In this document: piece after piece, positions 1 to 5,139 of the stretch | Layout of the letters: each line of letters opens with the position of its first letter | Numbering within the stretch: the first letter of the stretch is position 1 | NCBI GenBank assembly: GCA_023262305.1 | Contig: JALRCK010000058.1 | Coordinates: 4,609-9,747 of the forward strand | Origin: Deltaproteobacteria bacterium | Lineage (GTDB): Bacteria; Bdellovibrionota_C; UBA2361; OMII01 | Length of the DNA stretch: 5,139 bases | Direction: 5' to 3' | Translations under genes and position numbers: made by a program | The notes under the pieces: model-generated | Database searches by the model: none | What the model was told of the DNA's origin: nothing | The model's input: only the letters and a program-made list of their open reading frames with translations

Positions 1-886
1 TGAGAAACCCCGCAAGCGCCAATGCCCCTGCCCCCTCAACGACCAGCCGGTGTTCATAGAAGAGGTATCGCATCGCCGCGCTTATATCCGCCTCTTCAAC
101 CAGGATCCATTGATCAATAAGCGCTCTGCACATGTCAATCGTTATGGAACCAGCCTCCACCGCTCCAGCCGTGCTGTCAGACAATGTCTCTCCGTGCGAA
201 ACAAAATCCGACGGAATCCCCGTCACAAGATCGTACATCCCTGCCGAATTAGCGGGGGAAACCCCAACTATCTTAATGGAAGGTTTGGCGGCCTTGAGGT
301 ACCCAGCCACTCCAGCGGCGAGCCCACCTCCTCCAACAGCAAGAAGCACCACCTCTACGTTTGGAATCTGCCTTAACAACTCGATCCCCAACGTGCCCTG
401 ACCCGCGATCACCCACGGGTCGTTGTACGGGGAGATGAACGCTTTGCCGAGCTCTGTAGCTACTTGTCGCGCCTTTCTTTCACAGTCGTCGTAGCTCTCG
501 CCTATCACATGCACTGAGGCTGAAGAGCGCTCCAACATCTCTTTTCGAACTAGATCGACTGAGCGCGGAACAAATATCGAGGCGGGGATCGCGGAGAGTT
601 CGGTCGCGTACGCGATGCCCAGTCCATGATTTCCGGCGGAACAAGCGACTATCCCCCTCTGTCGTTCCTCCTCGGAGAGCGCGCTGATTCGATGTAAAGC
701 GCCTCTTACCTTAAAGGATCCCGTAATCTGCTGGCATTCAAGCTTAAGCCAAACCTCCCCAGCGCCACTCTCAAGCCCTTGCGCCCGCTCAACGCCCGTC
801 TCTCTCACAAGGTGTTTGATGAGCCCATGGGCCTGAAGAACACTATCGTGTCCGGAAAATATTGTAGTGTACTCGGGCTTGGTCAT
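1..886 (-). CDS. PLP-dependent threonine/serine dehydratase, C-terminus cut by window edge
   Basis: Fold-type II PLP enzyme of the threonine/serine dehydratase family, expected to deaminate L-threonine or L-serine to a 2-oxo acid plus ammonia in the cytoplasm. I translated 295 residues from the ATG at 886; an in-frame TAA lies nine bases upstream, so no earlier start is possible. Visible motifs are TGSFKVRGA at residues 55-63 with the PLP Schiff-base lysine at K59, SAGNHG at 83-88, the glycine-rich phosphate loop GGGGLAAG at 185-192, and VEGAGA at 283-288. The position of serine racemase's catalytic Ser84 is Ala84 here, as in dehydratases, and the racemase metal ligands Glu210 and Asp216 align with Ser210 and Gly216. 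This favours dehydratase over racemase. The frame runs off the window before the C-terminal motif, so I cannot tell a short catabolic form from one with a C-terminal ACT domain. AAAAAGGATCC before the ATG gives a closely spaced ribosome site. The gene sits 73 bp after the zinc-ribbon gene and may be cotranscribed. Family call is firm; substrate is open. Confidence 0.93.
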   Translation of the reverse strand, partial: MTKPEYTTIFSGHDSVLQAHGLIKHLVRETGVERAQGLESGAGEVWLKLECQQITGSFKVRGALHRISALSEEERQRGIVACSAGNHGLGIAYATELSAIPASIFVPRSVDLVRKEMLERSSASVHVIGESYDDCERKARQVATELGKAFISPYNDPWVIAGQGTLGIELLRQIPNVEVVLLAVGGGGLAAGVAGYLKAAKPSIKIVGVSPANSAGMYDLVTGIPSDFVSHGETLSDSTAGAVEAGSITIDMCRALIDQWILVEEADISAAMRYLFYEHRLVVEGAGALALAGFL

Positions 887-959
887 GGATCCTTTTTACA
901 ACACTCGTTAGCCCGCGCGAAGAGCTCGCTGGCGACCCTTGAAGTTTTGGCGGGTGAAT

Positions 960-1301
960 TTATCTGTGGGAGGTTCGGACCGTCCCGAAATGTTGATCTA
1001 CTCTCACAACCGCTTGTTGTTGCCCATCTGAAACGAACTCAAGACGAGGATTCCCGATTGAACGAGCATGATAGGTGGAGTGAACCGCGACAACGAATCC
1101 CACGAGTCCGACGTAGAGCGCCGCTCCTGAGCTGAGCAAAAAGGTCCGCATAGTCGGCGTGAACTCGAGCCCCTCCAAGGGAACTCCTGGAGGAAGGTCT
1201 ATAACGTCTCGTCCCTTATGAAACCGTGCACGATAGCACGTCTCACACAAGCGTTGGTCACTTCCCTCAGACAAACCACATCGGTAACATCCACCGCTCA
1301 T
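960..1301 (-). CDS. Small zinc-ribbon protein with one membrane helix
   Basis: A 113-residue protein of unknown function. The N-terminus has two CxxC pairs (C5/C8 and C19/C22, ten residues between pairs), the pattern of a small zinc ribbon, inferred to hold one Zn2+ structurally. A Pro/Gly-rich stretch follows (about 36-48), then a hydrophobic segment at about 53-74 that looks like one transmembrane helix, then a polar tail of about 38 residues. The layout suggests a membrane-anchored adaptor with the ribbon probably cytoplasmic, but topology is inferred. The ATG at 1301 is well supported: an in-frame TGA lies nine bases upstream and GAGGTGG sits four bases before it. The stop is TAA. The dehydratase gene begins 73 bp downstream on the same strand. 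The motif and good ribosome site argue for a real gene; without a search I cannot name the family. Confidence 0.68.
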   Translation of the reverse strand: MSGGCYRCGLSEGSDQRLCETCYRARFHKGRDVIDLPPGVPLEGLEFTPTMRTFLLSSGAALYVGLVGFVVAVHSTYHARSIGNPRLEFVSDGQQQAVVRVDQHFGTVRTSHR

Positions 1302-1305
1302 ACCG

Positions 1306-1322
1306 CCACCTCATAGTGGTGG
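1306..1322 (-). promoter_or_regulatory. Shine-Dalgarno of the zinc-ribbon gene inside a small hairpin
   Basis: On the minus strand GAGGTGG (1312-1306) lies four bases before the ATG at 1301 and is a strong ribosome site. The GGTGG part can pair with CCACC (1322-1318) across a 7-base loop, so a 5-bp stem could mask the site. The pairing is seen directly; any regulatory effect is inference, and a stem this short may not matter. Confidence 0.45.
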
Positions 1323-1472
1323 TCGGCAGAAAACGGGAGGATCTAAAGCTCTTCCAAAACCGTGCTTCTAACGCCCAAGATCACTTAAGTTTTTTGTGCG
1401 TTATGCGAGAATCTACTGGAGGAACCCTACGCGTATCCATTCCATGTTGGCTATCACGACTCCAGCTCCGGC

Positions 1473-1489
1473 ACAGGCCTGTCATGACA
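1473..1489. repeat. Two overlapping 10-bp perfect palindromes
   Basis: ACAGGCCTGT (1473-1482) and TGTCATGACA (1480-1489) are each their own reverse complement and share the bases TGT. They lie 22-38 bp past the stop of the FG-GAP-like gene and about 170 bp upstream of the zinc-ribbon start. They could be a protein-binding site or chance; no function is claimed. Confidence 0.4.
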
Positions 1490-1510
1490 CCTCCGCTCCT
1501 CGGGGAGTCC

Positions 1511-1888
1511 TTAACATGAGGAGCTTCCAACGCACTTGTTGGCGTCGATCGGTCCGTAGCACACGTTGTTGAATTTCATGTAAATCTTCGATGATCCAGT
1601 TTTCTCTTGCGCTCGCGCGGCTACTTGAGCCCCGCCAAACGGCGTGCTCTTGGCACAGCGAATACCAGCGTAGTAGCGGGCACCCCAACCACCACCAACA
1701 GCGTACAAGGCGAGTTTAGCTACCGAGTTTCCATTCGTGTCCACTGCGTCGATACACGATGGGAAGGGTCCTTTACCCCCGCTCTTAATAATAAGACCGA
1801 TCGTTTTTCGGCGAATGTCCGAGAAATGCTTCGAGCCAAAGGTTTTATAAATGTGGGTGCTCGGCAACTTAACGATCTGGGAGCACTT
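1511..1888 (-). other. Unrecognised six-cysteine C-terminal domain
   Basis: The last 125 residues of the FG-GAP-like protein follow the low-complexity linker and form a separate module with six cysteines, one of them the final residue. The first stretch is basic (SKHFSDIRRKTIGLIIKSGGKG), the middle is Gly/Tyr-rich (ALYAVGGGWGARYYAG), and the end is Cys-spaced. An even cysteine number in an exported protein suggests disulfides. No known family came to mind. Confidence 0.5.
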
Positions 1889-2938
1889 ACCCGCAACACC
1901 GCCTCCCGTTTCACCCCCCTCTGGCTCATCTCCACCGGTTGTGGGAGTGCTCGTCGGCGTTGGAGCCGCGACCTCCAATCCGAGTGAATTAACGTTTATC
2001 TCGTCTACGGGAATGCCTCCATAAGGAACCGTATCCACTATATCAATCGAGCGAGGGTTGAGGATACTCGCGTTATCACTAGCCTCATATACCACTTCAT
2101 AGCCAGGTCCCTGGAGAAAATCTCCCACGGTGCTTACCCCGAGCCCAGCGAATACATTTGACGCCACCGCGCCACCCTCGAGAGAGAAAACCCTGACCGA
2201 GGTTTTTCCACCACTCCCTACACTGAAACCGACCAGATCAGTTCCAGAGGCTTGGCGGACAGGAAAGGGCCGGGGACGGGTGCCCTCGCTCGCAAACTTT
2301 GGAAGCCGAGAGAACTGCTTTATAGCGCCTGAATTAACATCCATCATCCGCGCGAGAGTTTTGCTGTTGGTGCCGGTTCGAGTTATCCCCACCCAATCGA
2401 CGGCGGAGCCAGCCTCAGCTCGCGCGTAGAAGACTCGATCTCCCGCCTCTCCGAATTGGAAGGTCTTCTCCACTGGAGCATCAACAGCGAAAAAGTCGAA
2501 CATAACGGTCCACGTCGCCTTCTTGTCGACAAGGCGAACTACCGCCGCATCAGCAAGCCCGTTTCCATTAAAATCACCACCCGATACCACCAAGTCGCCC
2601 TTGATCCCCAGCACCTTGGTCCTGACTGCGCCCGCCGAGTCCCGAATCGACCACTCTATCTGCTTGGTTGCTGTATTGAGTGAGGCGACTCCGATCTGGG
2701 TTCCGCCCGCAAGCCATGGACCCATCGTAATCGCGTCACCCGCTACGCCCAAACTACCGAGGCTGCTTTGGGTCTGAGATGTCGAAAGATGGGCATTCCA
2801 TGTCAAAGTATTGTCACTCTCTATCTGCACCCAGGTTCTGTCTGAAACGCCATCCCCGTCGAAATCGTTCGGAGCAGCGGTCAACGAAGCCGGCAGAAAT
2901 GAGAGGCAAGCACCAAGAGATATTGCTACTTTTTTCAT
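1511..2938 (-). CDS. Secreted FG-GAP/VCBS-like repeat protein with six-cysteine C-terminal domain
   Basis: Exported protein of 475 residues, function unknown. From the ATG at 2938 it begins MKKVAISLGACLSFLPASLTAAP, a classic Sec signal peptide with likely cleavage after residue 20-21. The mature part opens with DFDGDGVSD (25-33) and repeats the pattern at DFNGNGLAD (122-130), with a weaker copy around 271-287 (VGDF...GYEVVYEAS). These Asp/Asn-rich loops resemble the calcium-binding loops of FG-GAP/VCBS beta-propeller repeats. A PTPTSTPTTGG-type linker rich in Gly and Glu (about 325-350) leads to a C-terminal domain with cysteines at 352, 395, 428, 460, 469 and the last residue, 475, enough for three disulfides. 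I do not recognise that domain. An alternative ATG at 2968 would add ten residues; neither start has a Shine-Dalgarno, and I prefer 2938 because it gives the cleaner signal peptide. By analogy with such repeats, a surface or secreted adhesion/binding role is plausible but unproven. Confidence 0.85.
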   Translation of the reverse strand: MKKVAISLGACLSFLPASLTAAPNDFDGDGVSDRTWVQIESDNTLTWNAHLSTSQTQSSLGSLGVAGDAITMGPWLAGGTQIGVASLNTATKQIEWSIRDSAGAVRTKVLGIKGDLVVSGGDFNGNGLADAAVVRLVDKKATWTVMFDFFAVDAPVEKTFQFGEAGDRVFYARAEAGSAVDWVGITRTGTNSKTLARMMDVNSGAIKQFSRLPKFASEGTRPRPFPVRQASGTDLVGFSVGSGGKTSVRVFSLEGGAVASNVFAGLGVSTVGDFLQGPGYEVVYEASDNASILNPRSIDIVDTVPYGGIPVDEINVNSLGLEVAAPTPTSTPTTGGDEPEGGETGGGVAGKCSQIVKLPSTHIYKTFGSKHFSDIRRKTIGLIIKSGGKGPFPSCIDAVDTNGNSVAKLALYAVGGGWGARYYAGIRCAKSTPFGGAQVAARAQEKTGSSKIYMKFNNVCYGPIDANKCVGSSSC

Positions 2939-3024
2939 GATAGTGCGGAAAAATAAACGGTTTGGCATAGGGAGAAGGTGGTTGATTTCTGGGTCAGGGC
3001 TCCTACTACCCGACCTTCAACCAT
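2935..3024 (-). CDS. Possible 29-residue upstream ORF overlapping the FG-GAP-like gene start
   Basis: A short frame starts at ATG 3024 and ends at TGA 2937-2935, and that TGA overlaps the preferred ATG of the downstream gene (ATGA). It encodes 29 residues beginning MVEGRVVGALTQK with no recognisable motif. AGGA lies only two bases before its ATG, closer than ideal. The arrangement would allow translational coupling and would explain why the large gene lacks its own ribosome site, but a frame this short can arise by chance. Treat it as a hypothesis. Confidence 0.22.
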   Translation of the reverse strand: MVEGRVVGALTQKSTTFSLCQTVYFSALS

Positions 3025-3308
3025 ATCCTGTTCAAAGTTCGTGCCTTAAACACACGTGCATCACCAATGAATGGTGGCGTGTCGAATCGCGTTGCGTTCA
3101 GGCCAATAAGCTCCAAGACCGAAAGGAGACCACTGTCACGCACTCCCCACGGAATCGTGGGTGCTCTATCAGTGGCTACCGCTCAACTCTCAACCCTGCT
3201 GAATGTCTGCCAGAGGGCAGATAAGTGGAAGCTTCTCTGGCTTACAAGGCAAGAGCGAGTCAGCTCATCAAGAGCTGACTCGCTCAAAGCAAGATTAACT
3301 TCGTGCGG
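2969..3308. other. 340-bp intergenic gap with several hairpins
   Basis: The gap lies between the two secreted-protein genes and must hold any promoter of the FG-GAP-like gene if the hairpin at 3253-3285 ends the upstream transcript. I found no convincing -35/-10 pair. Besides the 14-bp hairpin it has smaller stems: TCTGCC/GGCAGA at 3206-3221 (4-base loop), CCCACG/CGTGGG at 3146-3161 (4-base loop), CACCA/TGGTG at 3062-3076 (5-base loop), and the palindrome GAAGCTTC at 3228-3235. The only coding candidate is the short ORF ending at 2935. I matched no known riboswitch or RNA family by eye. Confidence 0.55.
3253..3285 (-). terminator. Perfect 14-bp hairpin, probable terminator of the 607-residue gene
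   Basis: GAGCGAGTCAGCTC (3253-3266) and its exact reverse complement (3272-3285) flank a 5-base loop, starting 23 bases past the stop codon. On the minus strand the stem is followed by TTGCCTTGT, a poor U-tract, so it is either a weak intrinsic terminator or an mRNA 3'-end stabiliser. The plus-strand side is followed by AAAGCAAG, so it does not look bidirectional. Confidence 0.65.
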
Positions 3309-5132
3309 CTAGTTTCCGCCTAACCTGATGATGGCGGCCCTCACATTTTTCAAGATGCTCGTCGGCCCCTGACCTCTAACCTCGCTACTCCCATCACTCA
3401 CGATCGCAAAGGGGATAACTTTGGTCGGGCTCTGACTGCCGCCACCTTTCACATTCACGATGACCGTAATTCCCTGCTTTGCAGCAGCTTCAATCACCGA
3501 CGGCAAGCTCTGGTCGAGAGTACGGCATGGGTCGCACACGGCTGGGTCAGTCCAAAGATCGATGGTTACCGTTTTTTCCTTCACAACATCGTTGCCATTC
3601 GGATTTGAATCATCCTTTGGAGGAGTCTCATCTTTGGGTGGGGTCGTTGTGTCGCCTGGGTTGGGCGGCACATACGGCGTCTTGATTGGGCAGAACTGAT
3701 CCTGACCCGAGCGTTTCGGATAGTACTTATCGAAGCCAGCGCAGAACTGCTTGAGCTCCTCCCATGTATACGGGACCCACTTCCAACTGCCTTTGGGATC
3801 TCCCTTATCCGGAACGTGACGGTAGAGCCAGAATCCATCTCTGGTCACCACGAGGTTTCGCCAGATATGGTTCAGCTTAACATGCCCGTCTGGGTTCGAC
3901 TGCGTGATCTTCTCAAAGCGCTCATCAACTGAGTGCGCGCCTCCCGGCGTCGCGTTCTCATCTCGCGCCGCCGTGATCTCAAAGTAGGTGTTGTTATCTG
4001 CCTCGTTGAGCTTCTCTTGCAGTTCACGAGCTTTGTGACACACGCTGAACGGAAAGGAGTATCCGGAACACGACTGCTCGAATTGGTAGACGCACTTCAC
4101 GGATGCACCTGACAACGCGCATACCGTTGCAGGCTTAAATATATCCTCAAGCATGTGGTAGTAGCCGTTGCCGTGGCGCTCACTGATGATGTACATCGAG
4201 TCACACTTTGCCGGGATGACCTGCCTTGTCCACTCGGCGAGCCCATCGATCTCAGACTTGCCAGCTGGCCCGCGAACCGCGAAGGCTCGAGCGTCCTGAC
4301 ATGTCACCATATCGTGGCGGCTATTATCTTTCACCATAGCTTCACAGATCGTCTTAAAGCGCGTCTCGGTGCCATTGTACGCTGACGACCTGTCGCCAGG
4401 GGCGTAGATGCATGCGCAACAAAAGTCTTTCTTTGGATCGGGGCGTTTCCACTCCCCTGACTCCTCCTCAGCGGCTTGTCCTACCATCGACTGCAGCTTT
4501 GCAAATCGCGGTTGCGACATCGCGAGGAGACGATCAACGAGCCCCTCATCGTCGCCGTTAAAGGTCGTGCGAGAGCGCATCGTCGTTGCCTCTGCGATCA
4601 CCTCGCCCGTATACTCTGAGGCGAGCTGCTGGTTGTGGCTCAGACTCATCGTGAAGGTGTTAGCTGGCAGGTTCCACCGAATACTTCCGTCAGGAAAGGC
4701 CTGCGGCATCGGCACTGCGCTCAGGAACTCACTCAGCGATTCAGGAGAAACTCGAGACGAAGCATTTTTGTCGAGGTTCTTGAGCTTACGCGGGGGACGC
4801 CGATTCATCGCCCTGACGAGGGCTGGCGGACGGGCATCAAGCGCCTCCTGGTCCGTTGGCCACCCGATATCATCGAGGTGCTTCTCGCACGGGACGCACG
4901 AGGTTGGAACTTCCGGTGACGCAGTTGGGGAGGGAGATCCTTTAACGGTTGGCGCCGGAGCCGGAGTTGTCGATGCGACCGCCGATGCGGTGGGAGATGG
5001 CTTAGCAGTGGCTGTCCCGTTGGGAGTAACGGAAGATTGGCACACGCCTTCTTGGATAGTGATCGCGAGGACCGCGCATAAAAGCCAGGCTGACGCAGCT
5101 CCACTCGAACGAGCGCGCCATTGAAACGTCAC
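3309..5132 (-). CDS. Secreted Cys-rich protein: putative caspase-like (clan CD) peptidase domain plus thioredoxin-fold domain
   Basis: Exported protein of 607 residues from a GTG at 5132. The frame is open to the window edge seven bases further, so the real start may be outside. The order is: signal peptide (hydrophobic about 11-27, likely cleaved near 31); Pro/Ser/Thr/Ala-rich linker (37-77); a CVPC pair (79-82); a helical region with NQQLASEYTGEV (167-178); a Cys-rich segment from FCCACIY (237-243); a putative caspase-like core; a Pro-rich linker with tandem TPPKDE/TPPKDD (497-508); and a thioredoxin-like domain (about 518-600). In the core, strand DSMYIISERHG (311-321) gives candidate His320 and strand CVYQFEQSCSG (347-357) gives candidate Cys355, followed by a helix and then FEITAARDENA (385-394 region), the order seen in caspases and legumains. 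The C-terminal domain has CDPC (533-536) and VIPF with cis-Pro574. I infer a secreted or periplasmic thiol-dependent enzyme; proteolysis is not proven, and the domain could be inactive or unrelated. TAG stop, then a strong hairpin. Confidence 0.87.
   Translation of the reverse strand: MTFQWRARSSGAASAWLLCAVLAITIQEGVCQSSVTPNGTATAKPSPTASAVASTTPAPAPTVKGSPSPTASPEVPTSCVPCEKHLDDIGWPTDQEALDARPPALVRAMNRRPPRKLKNLDKNASSRVSPESLSEFLSAVPMPQAFPDGSIRWNLPANTFTMSLSHNQQLASEYTGEVIAEATTMRSRTTFNGDDEGLVDRLLAMSQPRFAKLQSMVGQAAEEESGEWKRPDPKKDFCCACIYAPGDRSSAYNGTETRFKTICEAMVKDNSRHDMVTCQDARAFAVRGPAGKSEIDGLAEWTRQVIPAKCDSMYIISERHGNGYYHMLEDIFKPATVCALSGASVKCVYQFEQSCSGYSFPFSVCHKARELQEKLNEADNNTYFEITAARDENATPGGAHSVDERFEKITQSNPDGHVKLNHIWRNLVVTRDGFWLYRHVPDKGDPKGSWKWVPYTWEELKQFCAGFDKYYPKRSGQDQFCPIKTPYVPPNPGDTTTPPKDETPPKDDSNPNGNDVVKEKTVTIDLWTDPAVCDPCRTLDQSLPSVIEAAAKQGITVIVNVKGGGSQSPTKVIPFAIVSDGSSEVRGQGPTSILKNVRAAIIRLGGN
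3333..3581 (-). other. Thioredoxin-fold domain with CDPC motif
   Basis: Residues 518-600 follow the thioredoxin plan: strand VTIDLWTD, CDPC (533-536, bases 3536-3525), helix, strand ITVIVNV, then VIPFAIVSDG with a proline 41 residues after the first motif cysteine (44 in E. coli thioredoxin), then SSEVRGQG and a last helix. Proline before the third strand and DG...EV...G after it are hallmarks of the fold. Both active-site cysteines are present, so disulfide reductase or isomerase activity is possible. Confidence 0.72.
3609..3644 (-). repeat. Tandem 18-bp coding repeat in the Pro-rich linker
   Basis: Two adjacent 18-bp units encode TPPKDE (3644-3627) and TPPKDD (3626-3609). The bases differ at several wobble positions, so the duplication is not recent. 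It lengthens the flexible, charged linker between the caspase-like and thioredoxin-like parts. Confidence 0.7.
3933..4310 (-). other. Putative caspase-like (clan CD) peptidase core
   Basis: Residues 275-400. A strand ends in HGNG with His320 (bases 4175-4173); 35 residues later a strand ends in EQSCSGY with Cys355 (4070-4068), resembling the caspase QACRG and legumain EACESG contexts. Next come a helix (CHKARELQEKLNEA) and a strand with ITAARDENA, like the post-cysteine strand of clan CD enzymes. The His-Cys spacing is within the family's range. This is fold inference from one sequence read by eye. Confidence 0.5.
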
Positions 5133-5139
5133 GTTTTCT

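Larger units (their letters stand above)
1302..1510. other. Intergenic gap before the zinc-ribbon gene
   Basis: This 209-bp gap separates the stop of the FG-GAP-like gene from the zinc-ribbon gene. I see no coding potential with a ribosome site and no confident -35/-10 pair. It holds the overlapping palindromes at 1473-1489, a 6-bp inverted repeat TAACGC...GCGTTA at 1370-1403, and the 8-bp palindrome ACTTAAGT at 1383-1390 beside a short T run. No typical hairpin plus U-tract terminator follows the upstream gene, so read-through is possible. Confidence 0.5.

Noticed and set aside
779..1135. Plus-strand frame of 118 residues
   Set aside because: It overlaps the start of the dehydratase and most of the zinc-ribbon gene on the other strand, has no domain, and both opposing genes are better supported.
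1370..1403. TAACGC...GCGTTA inverted repeat as a terminator of the FG-GAP-like gene
   Set aside because: The stem is only 6 bp with a loop of over 20 bases, it lies more than 100 bp past the stop, and no T run follows it on the minus strand.
1607..1987. Plus-strand frame of 126 residues
   Set aside because: It is opposite the six-cysteine domain and linker of the FG-GAP-like gene and shows no motif.
3170..3185. GGTAGCC on the minus strand, reminiscent of part of a cyclic-di-GMP riboswitch
   Set aside because: The other conserved blocks of that riboswitch are missing nearby; a seven-base match is not evidence.
2811..3312. Plus-strand frames across the intergenic gap (137 and 81 residues)
   Set aside because: No ribosome site before either start, no recognisable motif, and one reads through the opposing signal-peptide region; the gap's hairpins fit non-coding DNA better.
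5040..5060. Possible lipoprotein signal (QEGVC) in the 607-residue protein
   Set aside because: The residue before Cys is Val where lipoboxes need Gly, Ala or Ser, so ordinary signal peptidase I cleavage is more likely.
4408..5124. Plus-strand frame of 238 residues
   Set aside because: It lies wholly opposite the 607-residue gene, which has a signal peptide and recognisable domains. The plus-strand product is Arg/Ser-rich low complexity with no motif.
1..5139. Mobile elements, CRISPR, tRNA or rRNA
   Set aside because: No transposase or integrase coding, no regularly spaced repeats, and no recognisable tRNA or rRNA segments were seen on either strand.

Overview
All four genes I can support lie on the minus strand, so transcription runs from high to low coordinates. 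The window suggests a bacterium with a general secretory pathway and moderate GC content. Two proteins carry Sec-type signal peptides, and both have low-complexity Pro/Thr/Ser linkers and many cysteines, which fits oxidising extracytoplasmic compartments and is commonest in Gram-negative and environmental lineages. Nothing here fixes the taxonomy. There is no rRNA, tRNA, mobile element or CRISPR array.

Region by region, in the direction of transcription. (1) 5132-3309 encodes a secreted, cysteine-rich protein of about 607 residues. Its reading frame stays open to the right window edge, so the true start may lie outside. I read its centre as a caspase-like (clan CD) cysteine-peptidase fold with candidate catalytic His320 and Cys355, and its C-terminus as a thioredoxin-fold domain with a CDPC motif and a cis-proline. 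Both readings come from motifs and order of secondary structure, not from a database search. (2) 3308-2969 is a non-coding gap with a perfect 14-bp-stem hairpin just after the first gene, probably its terminator, and several smaller hairpins. (3) 2938-1511 encodes a secreted protein with FG-GAP/VCBS-like DxDGDG repeats, a PT/G/E-rich linker and a six-cysteine C-terminal domain I do not recognise. (4) 1510-1302 is a short gap with two overlapping 10-bp palindromes. (5) 1301-960 encodes a small protein with a CxxC...CxxC zinc-ribbon head and one membrane helix, preceded by a good Shine-Dalgarno that can fold into a hairpin. (6) 886-1 encodes the first 295 residues of a PLP-dependent threonine/serine dehydratase, cut by the window edge.

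The zinc-ribbon and dehydratase genes are 73 bp apart and could share a transcript. The two secreted proteins share a build (signal peptide, Pro/Thr linker, Cys-rich modules) and may act in the same compartment, but nothing in the sequence ties them to one pathway. The most notable item is the apparent combination of a caspase-like domain and a thioredoxin-like domain in one exported protein.
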